The notes: a model not told the origin generated them from the sequence alone. DNA of 64,000 nt from Methylomicrobium agile (GCF_000733855.1 NZ_JPOJ01000001.1:3241001-3305000), one strand, 5' to 3'. Shown: positions 26,786 through 39,626, counted from the first letter of the stretch. A program made the numbers and translations.

Positions 26786-27795
26786 GAGTGAAAAGCTCGA
26801 TTGATCCGTTCTGAAATTTTGCGCCATTGTACCGAATTCATTAATTCTTCGCGGGTAAATTGCGCTTTGCCCCGCATCGCGGCAAGGCGGTGTTCCCGGA
26901 GCGGGTCGGCTTTGGTCGGCAGGGTTTCGAGCACTTGTTCGGCGGCGGCCGGATTGTTGCAGACCAGCACCATGTCGCAGCCGGCGGCGAGCGCCGCCTC
27001 GGCGCGTTCGGGATAGCCTCCGGCCCAGGAAGCGCCGGCCATGCTCAAATCGTCGCTGAAAACCGCGCCGTCGAATTGTAATTCTTTCCGCAAAACCTGT
27101 TGTATCCAGAACGGCGAAAAACCGGCGGGCCGCGGGTCGGTCGCCGCAAACACGACATGCGCAGGCATTACGCCTTCGAGCCCTTCGGCGATCAGCCGCT
27201 TGAACGGAAGCAAATCCTTGGCGCGGATGCTGTCCAGGCCGCGTTCGTCGACCGGCAGCGCCAGATGCGAATCGGGCGCGACCGCGCCGTGCCCCGGAAA
27301 ATGTTTGCCGGTCGCGGCCATGCCGGCCGACTGCATGCCTTTCCTGAACCTCGAAGCCAGTTCCGCCGCCCGTTCGGGATCGGTCGAAAACGAGCGGTTG
27401 CCGATCACTTGGCTGATCCCGCAATCGACGTCGAGCACCGGCGCAAAACTGAAATCGACGCCGACCGCAAGCAGTTCGCTGGCCATCAGCCAACCCGCCG
27501 CTTCGGCCAGTTCCGGTTTTTCCGCATAGCGCGCGGCCGGCGGCAGGCGCGTGAAACCGTTTTGAAAACGCTGAACCCGGCCGCCTTCCTGGTCGACTGC
27601 GATCAAAACTTCGCCGCCGCGCGCCTTGCGAATACTCGCGATCAGCGCCCGGACCTGTTCGGGATTGTCATAGTTGCGCGCGAACAGGATTACCGCGCCG
27701 GTGTTCGGATGGCGGATTTTGTCGATCTCATGCACGGCGAGGGTCGGCCCCTCGACATCGAGCATGACCGGTCCGAGTGAAGGAAGCGTCGTCAT
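26779..27795 (-). CDS. nagZ: Beta-N-acetylhexosaminidase NagZ
   Basis: A cytoplasmic glycoside hydrolase family 3 enzyme of 338 residues that removes GlcNAc from anhydro-muropeptides during cell-wall recycling. The conserved KHFPGHGAVAPDSH loop carries the catalytic Asp/His pair, and FSDDLSMAGA supplies the nucleophile Asp. VDQEGGRVQRF is also typical. First gene of the nagZ-hpt-phosphorylase operon. Length is normal. Confidence 0.96.
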   Translation of the reverse strand: MTTLPSLGPVMLDVEGPTLAVHEIDKIRHPNTGAVILFARNYDNPEQVRALIASIRKARGGEVLIAVDQEGGRVQRFQNGFTRLPPAARYAEKPELAEAAGWLMASELLAVGVDFSFAPVLDVDCGISQVIGNRSFSTDPERAAELASRFRKGMQSAGMAATGKHFPGHGAVAPDSHLALPVDERGLDSIRAKDLLPFKRLIAEGLEGVMPAHVVFAATDPRPAGFSPFWIQQVLRKELQFDGAVFSDDLSMAGASWAGGYPERAEAALAAGCDMVLVCNNPAAAEQVLETLPTKADPLREHRLAAMRGKAQFTREELMNSVQWRKISERINRAFHSC

Positions 27796-27820
27796 GGTTT
27801 GGATGGGTTAATGGATCAAT

Positions 27821-27899
27821 CGTAGGGTACGCTGCGCGTATCTTATCAGGGCATTCCGATAAGGCACGCTTCCGAAAGGTACGCGCAGCGTACCCTACG
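27821..27899. repeat. Perfect 20-bp inverted repeat, GTAGGGTACGC family
   Basis: The arms 27821-27840 and 27880-27899 are exact complements; inside them a second stem (CTTATC/GATAAG) is nested. A diverged copy with the same GTAGGGTACGC and GTATCCTAC arms lies at 50969-51027. It lies 4 bp downstream of the tatD stop region and could also serve as terminator. Confidence 0.75.
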
Positions 27900-27903
27900 C
27901 GGG

Positions 27904-28710
27904 TTAAATTTCAGGGAGTGGTTTTTTATCCGATTGTTGGTTCAACTTGAACAGCGTATAAAAGTTTCTCGTCGAGGCGTCGGCGATTTCTTCGAACGAG
28001 GTATTGCGCAATTCGGCGATCTGTTCGGCGACATAGCGCACGTAGGTCGGATAGTTCGGCTTGCCGCGGAACGGCACCGGCGCAAGATAAGGCGAGTCGG
28101 TTTCGATCAGAAAACGGTCGAGGGGCACACGTTTCGCGACTTCCTTGATTTCCTTCGCGCTGTTGAACGTCACGATGCCGGAGAATGAAAGATAAAAGTT
28201 CAGGTCGAGCGCCTGTTCGGCGAATGCCTGGTTTTCGGTAAAACAATGGATGACGCCGCCGCAGCTTTCGGCGCCTTCTTCCTTCAGAATGCGCAGCGTG
28301 TCTTCGCGCGCTTCGCGGGTATGCACGATCAGCGGCTTGTTTAGCGCTTTCGCGGCGCGGATATGGGTCCGGAAACGCTCGTGCTGCCAGCCGAGGTCGC
28401 CGGCGCTGCGGAAATAATCCAGGCCGGTTTCGCCGATGCCGATCACTTTCGGATGACTGCCCAGCTCGACCAATTGCTCCTCGTTCGGCTCAAAACCTTC
28501 ATGCGCGTTCGGATGCACGCCGACCGTCGCCGAGAGCTGCGGATAACGGCTGACCAAGTCGAGCATGGGCGGATACGCTTCCATGTCGATCGAGATGCAG
28601 AGCATGTGTTCGATGCGCTGATTTTCAGCTTCTTTCAGGAAAACCGAGAAATCGTTCCGGTAGGGTTCGAGGTCGATGCGGTCGAGATGGCAATGCGAGT
28701 CGATAAGCAT
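27904..28710 (-). CDS. tatD: TatD-family metal-dependent hydrolase
   Basis: A 268-residue TIM-barrel hydrolase of the TatD/YcfH type, probably a DNase. Metal ligands are visible in IDSHCHLD, GETGLDY, VHTREA, HCFT and ETDSPYLAP. The gene follows tmk-holB-pilZ, the usual order in Gammaproteobacteria, where the relative is YcfH. Full length. Confidence 0.93.
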   Translation of the reverse strand: MLIDSHCHLDRIDLEPYRNDFSVFLKEAENQRIEHMLCISIDMEAYPPMLDLVSRYPQLSATVGVHPNAHEGFEPNEEQLVELGSHPKVIGIGETGLDYFRSAGDLGWQHERFRTHIRAAKALNKPLIVHTREAREDTLRILKEEGAESCGGVIHCFTENQAFAEQALDLNFYLSFSGIVTFNSAKEIKEVAKRVPLDRFLIETDSPYLAPVPFRGKPNYPTYVRYVAEQIAELRNTSFEEIADASTRNFYTLFKLNQQSDKKPLPEI

Positions 28711-28886
28711 AAGGCTTCGGAGGTAGCTTTCGGGATAATAAGAAACGGCCTGAATTAGAAAACGAGGACAGGCGGAATGCCGGCCCGTTTCCCGGATTGT
28801 CGGCGGGCAACGATGTGGCTGCCGGCAAGGGAGAAATATTTTACGCGATCGGGGCGCGATGTGCAGAAATTAGTCGCATCCGGATT

Positions 28887-29240
28887 TTACATCGTATGGG
28901 TTGGCCGTTCGGATTCGAGCGTGCCGGCCAGATAGTTTTCGAGCTTATTGCGGACCATGCCGCCGTCCTGGTCGCTGAATTGCACGCCGATGCCGGCGGC
29001 GCGGTACACGCTGCCCGCCGGGGTTTTCCAGACGATTTTGCCGGCAATCGGCAGCCTTTCGGTTTCTTCCATCAGGCTCAGCAAAATGAATACTTCCTGG
29101 CCCATTTCATAATTCCGGGTGGTCGGGATGAACAAGCCGCCGTTGGTTACGAAAGGCATATAAGCCATATACAGCGCGCTTTTTTCCTTGATGGACAGCG
29201 ACAAGATGCCTTGCCGGGGAGTAGAGTCTGGCGATGACAT
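28887..29240 (-). CDS. pilZ: PilZ-domain protein of type IV pilus assembly
   Basis: A 117-residue protein from the ATG at 29240 (MSSPDSTPRQG); a Met ten codons upstream is less likely. Its position directly after holB and before tatD, and the pattern GILSLSIKEKSALYMAYMPFVTNGGLFIPT, identify it as orthologue of Pseudomonas PilZ. That protein is needed for type IV pilus biogenesis and does not bind c-di-GMP, since it lacks the RxxxR motif; none is seen here either. Confidence 0.88.
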   Translation of the reverse strand: MSSPDSTPRQGILSLSIKEKSALYMAYMPFVTNGGLFIPTTRNYEMGQEVFILLSLMEETERLPIAGKIVWKTPAGSVYRAAGIGVQFSDQDGGMVRNKLENYLAGTLESERPTHTM

Positions 29241-29245
29241 GATGA

Positions 29246-31839
<2,594 letters not shown>

Positions 31840-31850
<11 letters not shown>

Positions 31851-32676
31851 TGCGAAGCGTCTCTTGTTTGTAATCCGCCAGCCATTGCTGCATGTTACGG
31901 GTAATTGGACCGGGACGGAGGGCGATTTGCTCGAATTGCCGGACCGGCCAGATGCCGATAATCGAATTGCAGACGAAGGCTTCATCGGCCGACGCTAACC
32001 GTTCGGGCGTGTAGCTGAGTTCTATAACGGCAAGTCGATGCCGGGCGGCAAGCCGCATGATCAGTTCGCGAATGATGCCCGCAATCCCGCACCATTCGAG
32101 CGAGGCGGTGTAGAGGGCGCCGTTCCGGGCATAGAATAGGTTGGTCATCGTCCCCTCGATCAGATGGCCGCCGCTGTCCAGCATCAGGCCTTCCTGGATG
32201 GCGGAGTCGCTCCATTCGGCGCGGGCGAGTACTTGTTCCAGCCGGTTCAGATGTTTGAGGCCGGCCAAGGCCGGATTGATGCCCAGGCGTGTTGCGCAGA
32301 GGCGGGCCCGGATCCCTTCGGTGCCGAAGGCGGCCGGGTACTCGGGGTAGGGGTGCAGGCTCAAAATCCGGGTGGTTTCGATCGTTTCGGGACGGCGATA
32401 GCCGCGCCCGCCGGAGCCGGCGGTCACAATGATCTTGAGTACGGCTTGAGCGGGCGACTCCCGGCACAAGGTCCGGGCTTCTTCGGCCAATAGGCCGGGA
32501 GAGGGAAACGGAAGCCCGAGCCGAAGGCAACCCGCCTCGAGACGCCTCAGGTGCAGATCGAAAAAAACCGGCCGGGAATTCTCGATTTCGATCGTTTCGA
32601 ACAAGCCGTCTCCATATTGCAGGCCGCGGTCCGAAACGGGCAGGGTCTTTCTGCGTTCACCATTGACAAGCAGCAT
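31840..32676 (-). CDS. pabC: Aminodeoxychorismate lyase
   Basis: A PLP fold-type IV enzyme of 278 residues that releases p-aminobenzoate and pyruvate in folate synthesis. SDRGLQYGDGLFETI and LKHLNRLEQVLAR (with the PLP Lys) are diagnostic. It lies 33 bp downstream of fabF and overlaps mltG, joining the fatty-acid and cell-wall/replication operons. Confidence 0.92.
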
Positions 32677-32709
32677 CGGCGGACAGGGCGACCCTGTGCG
32701 GGATCGGGC

Positions 32710-33954
32710 TTATTCGTAGCGTTTAAAGATCAGCGTTCCGTTGGTGCCGCCGAAACCGAAGGAGTTCGACATCGCAATGCTGATCTTCATGTCGCGGGCC
32801 ACGTGCGGGACATAGTCGAGATCGCACTCGGGATCGGGGTTATCCAGGTTGATCGTCGGCGGCGCGATCTGGTGCTCGATGCTGAGCGCGGTCAATACCG
32901 CCTCGATGCCGCCGGCCGCGCCGAGCATGTGGCCGATCATCGACTTGGTCGAACTGACCGCGATCTTATAGGCATGGTCGCCCAAGGCGGCTTTCATCGC
33001 CTGAGTTTCGCCGATATCGCCGGCCGGCGTCGAGGTGCCGTGCGCGTTGATGTAATCGATGTCGGCGGGATTCAGGCCGGCGTTGCGCAGGGCGTTGCGC
33101 ATGCAGCGCGCCGCGCCTTCGCCGCCCGGCGACGGCGTGGTCATGTGATAGGCGTCGCCGCTCATGCCGTAACCGATCAGTTCCGCATAAATCTTGGCGC
33201 CGCGCGCTTTCGCGTGTTCGAGTTCTTCAAGAACGACTACGCCCGCGCCGTCGCTGAGTACGAAGCCGTCGCGGTCTTTGTCCCAGGGCCGGCTGGCCGT
33301 GGCCGGGCTATCGTTGCGGCGCGACAACGCCTTTGCCGAGATGAAGCCGCCCATCGCGGTCGGCGAGGTCGTGCATCGTTCCGCGCCGCCGGCGATCATG
33401 ACGTCCGCGTCGCCGTGCTGGATCAGCCGCGCCGCATCGCCGATATTGTGCGTGCCGGTCGCGCAGGCGGTTACGATCGCGAAATTCGGGCCTTTCAATC
33501 CATACTTGATCGACAGGTTGCCGGAAATCATGTTGATGATGTTGCCGGGCACGAAGAACGGCGAAATCCGCCGTGGGCCGCTTTTGTCGTACAGCGCGTA
33601 ACACTCTTCGATGCCGGTCACGCCGCCGATGCCGGCGCCGATCGCCACGCCGATCCGTTCCGCGTTCGCGTCGGTCACTTCGAGGCCGGAATCTTCGATC
33701 GCCTGGCAGCCGGCCGCCAGTCCGTAGTGGATGAAGCCGTCCATGCGCTGGGCATCTTTGGCCGGGATATATTGGGTGACGTCAAAATTGCGAATCACGC
33801 CGCCGAAGGTAGTGGCGAAAGGCGAGATGTCAAACGAATCGATCGGGCTGATGCCGCTTCTGCCGTTAATGATGCCGTCCCAGGTTTCGGCTACCGTGTT
33901 TGCTAAAGGCGTAATGGCGCCCAAACCGGTGATTACGACTCGACGTGTGCTCAA
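32710..33954 (-). CDS. fabF: 3-oxoacyl-ACP synthase II
   Basis: Condensing enzyme KAS II of 414 residues. The catalytic triad is seen in TACATGTHN (Cys), INAHGTSTP (His) and SMIGHMLGAAG (His). The start codon is TTG at 33954: an in-frame TAA lies three codons upstream and no ATG precedes the conserved RRVVITGLG, so this is the only plausible start. The ribosome site is weak, suggesting low translation compared with acpP. Confidence 0.96.
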   Translation of the reverse strand: MSTRRVVITGLGAITPLANTVAETWDGIINGRSGISPIDSFDISPFATTFGGVIRNFDVTQYIPAKDAQRMDGFIHYGLAAGCQAIEDSGLEVTDANAERIGVAIGAGIGGVTGIEECYALYDKSGPRRISPFFVPGNIINMISGNLSIKYGLKGPNFAIVTACATGTHNIGDAARLIQHGDADVMIAGGAERCTTSPTAMGGFISAKALSRRNDSPATASRPWDKDRDGFVLSDGAGVVVLEELEHAKARGAKIYAELIGYGMSGDAYHMTTPSPGGEGAARCMRNALRNAGLNPADIDYINAHGTSTPAGDIGETQAMKAALGDHAYKIAVSSTKSMIGHMLGAAGGIEAVLTALSIEHQIAPPTINLDNPDPECDLDYVPHVARDMKISIAMSNSFGFGGTNGTLIFKRYE

Positions 33955-34043
33955 TGTGTGTTACCGTGTGGAATCTGTGGTTTAGAAAAACGGGGGGTGA
34001 GGGTTAGTGGATGCGCGGGTTGTCATCCACTAAGAAATCGCTA

Positions 34044-34274
34044 TCAGGTATTTTTTTCGACGTAGTCGATAGCTTGCTGAACGGTGGTGATTTTTTCAGC
34101 TTCTTCGTCCGGAATTTCGCATTCGAATTCTTCTTCAAGCGCCATAACGAGTTCAACGGTGTCCAGAGAATCGGCACCCAGATCGTCCACGAAAGACGCG
34201 TCGTTGGCGATATCTTCTTTGACGCCCAATTGCTCTGCAACAATCTTTTTTACTCGTTGTTCAACATTACTCAT
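34044..34274 (-). CDS. acpP: Acyl carrier protein
   Basis: A 76-residue acidic ACP; the phosphopantetheine Ser is in [15 protein letters not shown]. It lies 89 bp upstream of fabF and 193 bp downstream of fabG, so it probably has its own promoter in the AT-rich 34275-34467 gap, as is usual for this highly expressed gene. Confidence 0.97.
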   Translation of the reverse strand: MSNVEQRVKKIVAEQLGVKEDIANDASFVDDLGADSLDTVELVMALEEEFECEIPDEEAEKITTVQQAIDYVEKNT

Positions 34275-34467
34275 AATTTATATCCTCAAGCAATGTAAAT
34301 ATACTTCTAATAAGAAATCATATATTTACAATGATATTGTTATTGGTTTTACCAGAAATCCCGTCCACGGAAATTCCAGACGACGGTAGCGAAAATTATA
34401 CTTTAATCTGAATTCAAAGTCACAATATAAAGCTGGGTTGACGCTTGCCCAATCTCGGGCGTAACGG

Positions 34468-35196
34468 TTAGGGCATATACATTCCGCCGTTCACATGCAG
34501 GGTTTCGCCGGTGATATAGGAAGCTCCCGGGGAGGCCAGGAACGATACCGCGTGCGCGATTTCCTCGGCGGAGCCGAGCCGTTCCAGCGGAATCGACGCC
34601 AGCAGCGAGGTTTTGATCTCGTCGCCCAGTTCCCGGGTCATGTCGGTGTCGATGAAGCCCGGAGCCACCACGTTCACGGTAATATTCCGCGAGCCGACTT
34701 CTTTTGCCAGCGATTTACTGAATCCGACGATGCCGGCCTTGGCGGCGGCATAATTGGCTTGTCCCGCGTTGCCGGTCGAACCGACCACCGAAGAAATGCT
34801 GATGATCCGTCCGGTTCGCGCTTTCATCATCCCGCGCAGCACGGCCTTGCTCATTCGGAAGACCGAGGCGAGATTGGTATTGATGATCGCATCCCATTCT
34901 TCGTCTTTCATCCGCATCAACAGATTGTCGCGGGTAATGCCCGCATTGTTGACCAGTACGGTTGGTGCGCCGAATGCGTCGTTGACGGTCTTGATCGCTT
35001 CGGCGACCGAATCGGCGTTTGCGACGTCGAGACGCAGGCCCTTGCCGTTTTCGCCGAGATAAGCCGAGATCGCTTTCGCGCCGTTGTCGGTGGTCGCGGT
35101 GCCGACCACGAAAAAGCCGTCGCCGGCCAGTCTTTCGGCGATCGCCTTGCCGATGCCGCGGCTGGCGCCTGTCACTAAGGCGACTTGTTTAGCCAT
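34468..35196 (-). CDS. fabG: 3-oxoacyl-ACP reductase
   Basis: A short-chain dehydrogenase of 242 residues. NADPH-binding TGASRGIG, the NNAG motif in LVNNAGITRDN and the catalytic Ser-Tyr-Lys in ISSVVGSTGNAGQANYAAAKAG are all present. It overlaps the fabD end by 8 bp. Confidence 0.96.
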   Translation of the reverse strand: MAKQVALVTGASRGIGKAIAERLAGDGFFVVGTATTDNGAKAISAYLGENGKGLRLDVANADSVAEAIKTVNDAFGAPTVLVNNAGITRDNLLMRMKDEEWDAIINTNLASVFRMSKAVLRGMMKARTGRIISISSVVGSTGNAGQANYAAAKAGIVGFSKSLAKEVGSRNITVNVVAPGFIDTDMTRELGDEIKTSLLASIPLERLGSAEEIAHAVSFLASPGASYITGETLHVNGGMYMP

Positions 35197-36139
35197 TTAA
35201 CTGCTCCAGTGTAGTGTGGAAAGATTTGGTGTCGAAAATGGACAGGTGTTCGGCATCTTTCGCGATGCGTTTGTTCAGTCCGATCAGGACCTTGCCGGGG
35301 CCGCATTCGACAATGCGGGTGACGCCCTGGTCGTGCATGAATCTGATCGAGTCGACCCAGCGCACCGGTTTGAACAACTGCTCCTTCAGCGCGTTGCGGA
35401 TCACTTCCGGGGCGCTGTGCGACATCACGTCGGTATTGTGGATCAACGTCATCTCGGGGCTGTCGATTTGAACCCGCGAGAGTTCCTCGCCGAGTTTATC
35501 GGCGGCGTCGCGCATCAGTGCGCAGTGCGAGGGCACGCTGACCGGCAGCGGCACGGCGCGCTTGGCGCCCAGTATTTGGGCTTCGGCGATCGCGCGCTGT
35601 ACCGCGCTTGCGTGACCGGCGATCACGACCTGGCCCGGCGCATTGAAATTGACCGCCTCGACGACTTCGCCCTGCGCCGCTTTTTTGCAGGCTTCCACGA
35701 TCTGATGATCCTCAAGTCCGAGAATCGCGGCCATCGCCCCGGTGCCCGGCGGCACCGCCTCCTGCATCAGGCGGCCGCGGACTGCGACCAGCTTGATGGC
35801 ATCTTCGAACGCGATCGCATGGGCGGCGACCAGGGCGGTATATTCGCCGAGGCTGTGGCCTGCGGTCCAGGCCGGCCGGATGCTGCACTGCTTGCGCCAG
35901 ACTTCCCAGATCGCAAACCCTGCAGCCAGCATGGCGGGCTGGGTATTCTGCGTCTGATTCAGGTCGGCTTCAGGGCCGTCGCCGACCAGGGTCCACAAAT
36001 CCTTGCCCAACGCATCGGAAGCGCGTTCGAACGTCTGTTTGATTTCGGGGAAACCGGCCGCCAGGTCGGCCATCATGCCGACCGACTGGGAACCCTGGCC
36101 TGGAAAAACGAAGGCTAAGTCGTAGTGTTGTGTGCTCAT
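35189..36139 (-). CDS. fabD: Malonyl-CoA:ACP transacylase
   Basis: Transfers malonate from CoA to ACP; 316 residues. The nucleophile Ser is in TAGHSLGEYTALVA and the N-terminal FVFPGQGSQSVGM is typical. The catalytic His lies in VPSHCALM. Coupled to fabG by an 8-bp overlap. Confidence 0.96.
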   Translation of the reverse strand: MSTQHYDLAFVFPGQGSQSVGMMADLAAGFPEIKQTFERASDALGKDLWTLVGDGPEADLNQTQNTQPAMLAAGFAIWEVWRKQCSIRPAWTAGHSLGEYTALVAAHAIAFEDAIKLVAVRGRLMQEAVPPGTGAMAAILGLEDHQIVEACKKAAQGEVVEAVNFNAPGQVVIAGHASAVQRAIAEAQILGAKRAVPLPVSVPSHCALMRDAADKLGEELSRVQIDSPEMTLIHNTDVMSHSAPEVIRNALKEQLFKPVRWVDSIRFMHDQGVTRIVECGPGKVLIGLNKRIAKDAEHLSIFDTKSFHTTLEQLNG

Positions 36140-36187
36140 GCGAAGTGTCGAGTATTTTTTAAAGTCTTTGTTATTTTTGAGCGAGGC

Positions 36188-36234
36188 AAAAGCGCGAGGC
36201 GAAAAGCCACTTTGCTTTTCCGCCTTGTGCTTTT
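36188..36234. repeat. Imperfect palindrome between fabH and fabD
   Basis: AAAAGC, GAGGCG and AAAAG on the left pair with CTTTT, CGCCTT and GCTTTT on the right across an 8-base loop. It fills most of the 106-bp gap between fabH and fabD. It may attenuate transcription from fabH into fabD or stabilise the mRNA end. Confidence 0.4.
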
Positions 36235-36245
36235 ACCCCGCTTTA

Positions 36246-37214
36246 TTAATACTTTAGCAATGCCGAGCCCCAGGTGAACCCGGCGCCGAAGGCTTCCAGC
36301 AGGACGATCTGGCCGCGCTGAATCCGCCCGTCGCGTACTGCCTCGTTGAACGCCAGCAGGACCGAAGCGGAAGACGTGTTGCCCTGGTTTTCGAGGGTGA
36401 CGACGACCTGTTCCATCGGCATTTTCAGCTTCTTCGCGGTGGCCTGGATGATCCGGATATTGGCCTGGTGCGGGACCAGCCAGTCGATCGCTTCCTTGTC
36501 CAGCGCATTGGCCTCCAGGGTTTCGTCGACAATCCGCCCGAGCGTGTTGACTGCCACTTTGAAGACTTCGTTGCCGCGCATGTTGATGAAGCCCATTTCG
36601 TGTTTATGGCCGTTCGCTGCGGCCTGCGGGTTCGGGCAGTACAGCAGTTCTTCGTATTCGCCGGCCGAATGAATGTGGGTGGACAGGATGCCGGTTTCTT
36701 CGGAAGCGCCCAGCAGGAGCGCGCCGGCGCCGTCGCCGAACAGCACGCAGGTCGTCCGGTCGGTCCAGTCGACGATGCGCGAGCAGATTTCGGAGCCGAC
36801 GATCAGCACCTTGCGGGCCGCACCGGTTTTGATGTACTGATCGGCGATGCTCAGCCCGAAGATCGCGCCGGAACAGGCGGCCTGGACATCGAACGCGACG
36901 CAATGTTTGATCCCGAGCCGATGCTGCAGCAGGCAGCCCGTGCTCGGGTAGACGCGGTCCGGCGTGCCGGTCGCGACGATGACCAGGTCGATTTCTTCGG
37001 GATCGATGCCGCCCATCGCGATGGCCTGGCGGGCCGCAATTTCGGCCATGCTGGCGGCGGTTTCGTCGGGAGCCGCGATACGCCGGCTCTTGATGCCGGT
37101 CCGTTCAAAGATCCAGCTGTCGGAGGTGTCGACCGTTTCCGAAATTTGATCGTTGGTTAAGATTTCCGAGGGGAGATAGCCGCCGGTGCCAATGACTCTT
37201 GAATAGCGGGTCAT
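36246..37214 (-). CDS. fabH: 3-oxoacyl-ACP synthase III
   Basis: Initiates fatty-acid synthesis by condensing acetyl-CoA with malonyl-ACP; 322 residues. The catalytic Cys is in [12 protein letters not shown], the His in [11 protein letters not shown] and the Asn in [11 protein letters not shown]. It overlaps plsX by 4 bp. Confidence 0.96.
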   Translation of the reverse strand: MTRYSRVIGTGGYLPSEILTNDQISETVDTSDSWIFERTGIKSRRIAAPDETAASMAEIAARQAIAMGGIDPEEIDLVIVATGTPDRVYPSTGCLLQHRLGIKHCVAFDVQAACSGAIFGLSIADQYIKTGAARKVLIVGSEICSRIVDWTDRTTCVLFGDGAGALLLGASEETGILSTHIHSAGEYEELLYCPNPQAAANGHKHEMGFINMRGNEVFKVAVNTLGRIVDETLEANALDKEAIDWLVPHQANIRIIQATAKKLKMPMEQVVVTLENQGNTSSASVLLAFNEAVRDGRIQRGQIVLLEAFGAGFTWGSALLKY

Positions 37215-38239
37215 GAATGCATTCCCAAAGACAGGTTCTGTTCGACCTGCTGGCTGATTTTGCGTATGACGTCCTGTTTGACTTCAATTTCAGCCAACCG
37301 TATCGCAGTTTTGAAAGCCAGCACGTCGGCGCCGCCGTGACTTTTGATCACCAGTCCACGCAGGCCGAGAAAGCTGGCGCCGTTGTAAAGGCGCGGATCG
37401 ATCCGTTTTTTGAAGGAGGATAAAACCGGATAGGCAATCAGGCCGACCGCCTTGGTCAGCAGGTTTTTCGAAAACGCCTGCTTTAATAGGGTCCCGATCA
37501 TTTTGGCGGCGCCTTCGATCGACTTGAGCGCGACATTGCCGACGAAGCCGTCGGTGACGATCAGATCGACCTCGATGTCCCCAGCGTTCAGCGAGTTCCC
37601 TTCGACATAGCCGATGTAATTCAATGAGGAGGCTTCGAGCAGCTTGGCGGCGGCCTTTACCTGCTCGTTGCCTTTCATTTCTTCCTCGCCGATGTTCAGC
37701 AGGCCGACCCGCGGCGATTCGATGTTCTCGACCGCCTTGACCAGTTCGGCGCCCATCACCGCGAATTCGAACAGATGCTGCGCCGTGCAGTCGACATTCG
37801 CGCCCAGATCGAGCACATGGGTATGACCGTGAATCGAGGGCAGTGTGGAAATGATCGCCGGGCGGTCGATGCCCGGTATCATTTTGAGCACGAAACGGGC
37901 GGTCGCCATCAGCGCGCCGGTATTGCCCGCGCTGACGCAGGCATCGGCAAGGCCGTCGCGGACCAGATTGATCGCGACCCGCATCGAGGAATCCTTTTTG
38001 TTTTTTAAAGCTTTTGACGGCGGTTCGTCCATGTCGACGCACTGGGATGCATGATGGATGGTGAGTCTGTCGCGATAAGCTTCGAGATGGTTTCCCAACT
38101 TCTCCTTGATGACGGCTTCATTGCCTACCAGAATCAGCTTTAGTTCCGGATTGCTCTTCAGGCAATCCAGGGAGGCCGGGATCGTTACGTCCGGGCCAAA
38201 GTCCCCACCCATCGCATCAATCGAAATTGTCAAGCTCAC
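37211..38239 (-). CDS. plsX: Phosphate acyltransferase PlsX
   Basis: Makes acyl-phosphate from acyl-ACP for phospholipid synthesis; 342 residues. The start is GTG at 38239, giving [16 protein letters not shown], the family N-terminus. A strong terminator lies 22-55 bp upstream, so plsX must have a promoter in or after it, or rely on read-through from rpmF. Confidence 0.95.
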   Translation of the reverse strand: MSLTISIDAMGGDFGPDVTIPASLDCLKSNPELKLILVGNEAVIKEKLGNHLEAYRDRLTIHHASQCVDMDEPPSKALKNKKDSSMRVAINLVRDGLADACVSAGNTGALMATARFVLKMIPGIDRPAIISTLPSIHGHTHVLDLGANVDCTAQHLFEFAVMGAELVKAVENIESPRVGLLNIGEEEMKGNEQVKAAAKLLEASSLNYIGYVEGNSLNAGDIEVDLIVTDGFVGNVALKSIEGAAKMIGTLLKQAFSKNLLTKAVGLIAYPVLSSFKKRIDPRLYNGASFLGLRGLVIKSHGGADVLAFKTAIRLAEIEVKQDVIRKISQQVEQNLSLGMHS

Positions 38240-38260
38240 CTTAACCGAGGTCTCCGCATC

Positions 38261-38294
38261 AAAAAATAAAAAACCGAACCGGCGAGGGTTCGGT
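38261..38294 (-). terminator. Intrinsic terminator after rpmF
   Basis: Read on the minus strand, ACCGAACC and GGTTCGGT form an 8-bp stem around a 6-base loop, followed by TTTTTATTTTTT. It starts 26 bp after the rpmF stop. It separates ribosomal-protein expression from plsX-fab, or gives partial attenuation. Confidence 0.88.
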
Positions 38295-38319
38295 ATGGCG
38301 CCAAGTTAAAGTTCGCTGC

Positions 38320-38505
38320 TTATTCTTCGTCGCCGGCAACCGCTGTAATCTGGCGGCCTTTGAAGTAGCCGTCGGGAGTGACGTGATGACGCAGATGGGT
38401 TTCGCCGGTCAACGGATCTTGCGACAGCGTGCGGGCGGTCAATGCATCGTGCGAGCGGCGCTGGCCGCGTCTCGAGCGGGATACTTTACTTTTTTGTACT
38501 GCCAT
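38320..38505 (-). CDS. rpmF: 50S ribosomal protein L32
   Basis: A 61-residue ribosomal protein; [22 protein letters not shown] is the standard N-terminus. The start overlaps the yceD end by 20 bp. The yceD-rpmF-plsX-fab order is conserved in Gammaproteobacteria. Confidence 0.97.
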   Translation of the reverse strand: MAVQKSKVSRSRRGQRRSHDALTARTLSQDPLTGETHLRHHVTPDGYFKGRQITAVAGDEE

Positions 38506-39031
38506 GAGGGTTCTCCTGGTTTTTTAAGTTGGCTAAAATGGAAAAAGGGTTATCCTGTCTTTTTTGCCGGCCTGCCTCGGGTCGAGTCGGCACGCGGCTG
38601 TCCGTCTCCTGAATCTGGCAGGCTTCGGAATGTTTCGGGTACTGGGGAAGATTCAGCAACAGCTCGTCTTCGACGATATCCAGCAGAGGCATTTTTTCTT
38701 CCTCGACGAACAGCGGTTCGAAGTCCGGAGGCAAGCGGTCCACTTGCTCCAGGGAGTTCACAACGCCCAGCCGGACGGGCGCCTGTACGGGCCAGTCGAT
38801 AGGCTGCAGGCAATTCTGGCAGATCAGTTGCAGACGGGTTTCAATCTTCCCTTCGATTTTGGCCAATCGGCCTTCGCGGCTGAAATGGAGCTCGACCGCG
38901 ACGTTTCCGCCGGTATCGAACAGCATGCCGCAGAGGCGGCCAAAATCTTTAAGCGAAAGCTCCCCTTTAATTACACTGCGCTTGTCGGCGAGATGTAACG
39001 GATCAATAGTTCGGGGGAGGCGATCTAACAT
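38486..39031 (-). CDS. yceD: YceD family protein (DUF177), 23S rRNA accumulation protein
   Basis: A 181-residue YceD-family protein. The core [16 protein letters not shown] carries the conserved Cys pair, and [20 protein letters not shown] is the second conserved block. In E. coli and plants the family is linked to 23S rRNA maturation. It is translationally coupled to rpmF. Confidence 0.9.
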   Translation of the reverse strand: MLDRLPRTIDPLHLADKRSVIKGELSLKDFGRLCGMLFDTGGNVAVELHFSREGRLAKIEGKIETRLQLICQNCLQPIDWPVQAPVRLGVVNSLEQVDRLPPDFEPLFVEEEKMPLLDIVEDELLLNLPQYPKHSEACQIQETDSRVPTRPEAGRQKRQDNPFSILANLKNQENPHGSTKK

Positions 39032-39125
39032 AAATCAATAATCTTATCGTGAAACCTTGCTATGGTCAAATGCTATATGATTTTAAGGTATTACCCAGAA
39101 TGGGCAAGATCTATCGGAGAAACGG

Positions 39126-39626
39126 ATGAAAAAATTACTGATCTACAGCCACGGTAAGGACAGCCTGCCGGGAGGCGAAAAGGCGCTGGCATTTGCGAAA
39201 GCCGCAGAAAGTCAGGGTTACCGGTTCGAAAGCCCCGATTACCGGGCGCAGCCCGATCCCGATCGGCGTGCTGACCAATTGCTGGCGACGGGATGGCGGA
39301 ATTTCGACCGGGTTGTACTGGTCGGTTCGAGTATGGGTGCTTACGTGTCCGCCGTTGCGGCCGAAACGGTCAAGCCGGCCGGTCTTTTTCTACTGGCTCC
39401 CGCTTTTTATCTGCCGGGCTACCGGCAAACCGCGTTTACGATCCCGCCGGACAAGACCTGGGTTTATCACGGCTGGCGCGATGAGATCGTGCCGCCCGAG
39501 CATGCCTGGCGCTTTTGCCGGGAATACCGGGTCCGTCTGACGATGGTGGATGCGGATCATCGCTTGATGGGCGAACTGCCGTTTATCATTCAAGAGTTCG
39601 AGCGGTTCCTGCGGACGATTTCTTAG
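39126..39626 (+). CDS. Small alpha/beta-hydrolase
   Basis: A 166-residue alpha/beta-hydrolase. The nucleophile elbow is VGSSMGAYVS (Ser near residue 68); HGWRDEIVPPEHAW provides the Asp and the His is in VDADHRLMGE. It is short, without a lid domain, like the YqiA/RsbQ-size esterases. Monocistronic, followed by its own terminator and divergent from yceD. Substrate unknown. Confidence 0.82.
   Translation: MKKLLIYSHGKDSLPGGEKALAFAKAAESQGYRFESPDYRAQPDPDRRADQLLATGWRNFDRVVLVGSSMGAYVSAVAAETVKPAGLFLLAPAFYLPGYRQTAFTIPPDKTWVYHGWRDEIVPPEHAWRFCREYRVRLTMVDADHRLMGELPFIIQEFERFLRTIS

Noticed and set aside
26786-27493. Extension of the hpt frame upstream, giving 418 residues
   Set aside because: The extension runs through nagZ in another frame; the family length and conserved start fit the ATG at 26785.
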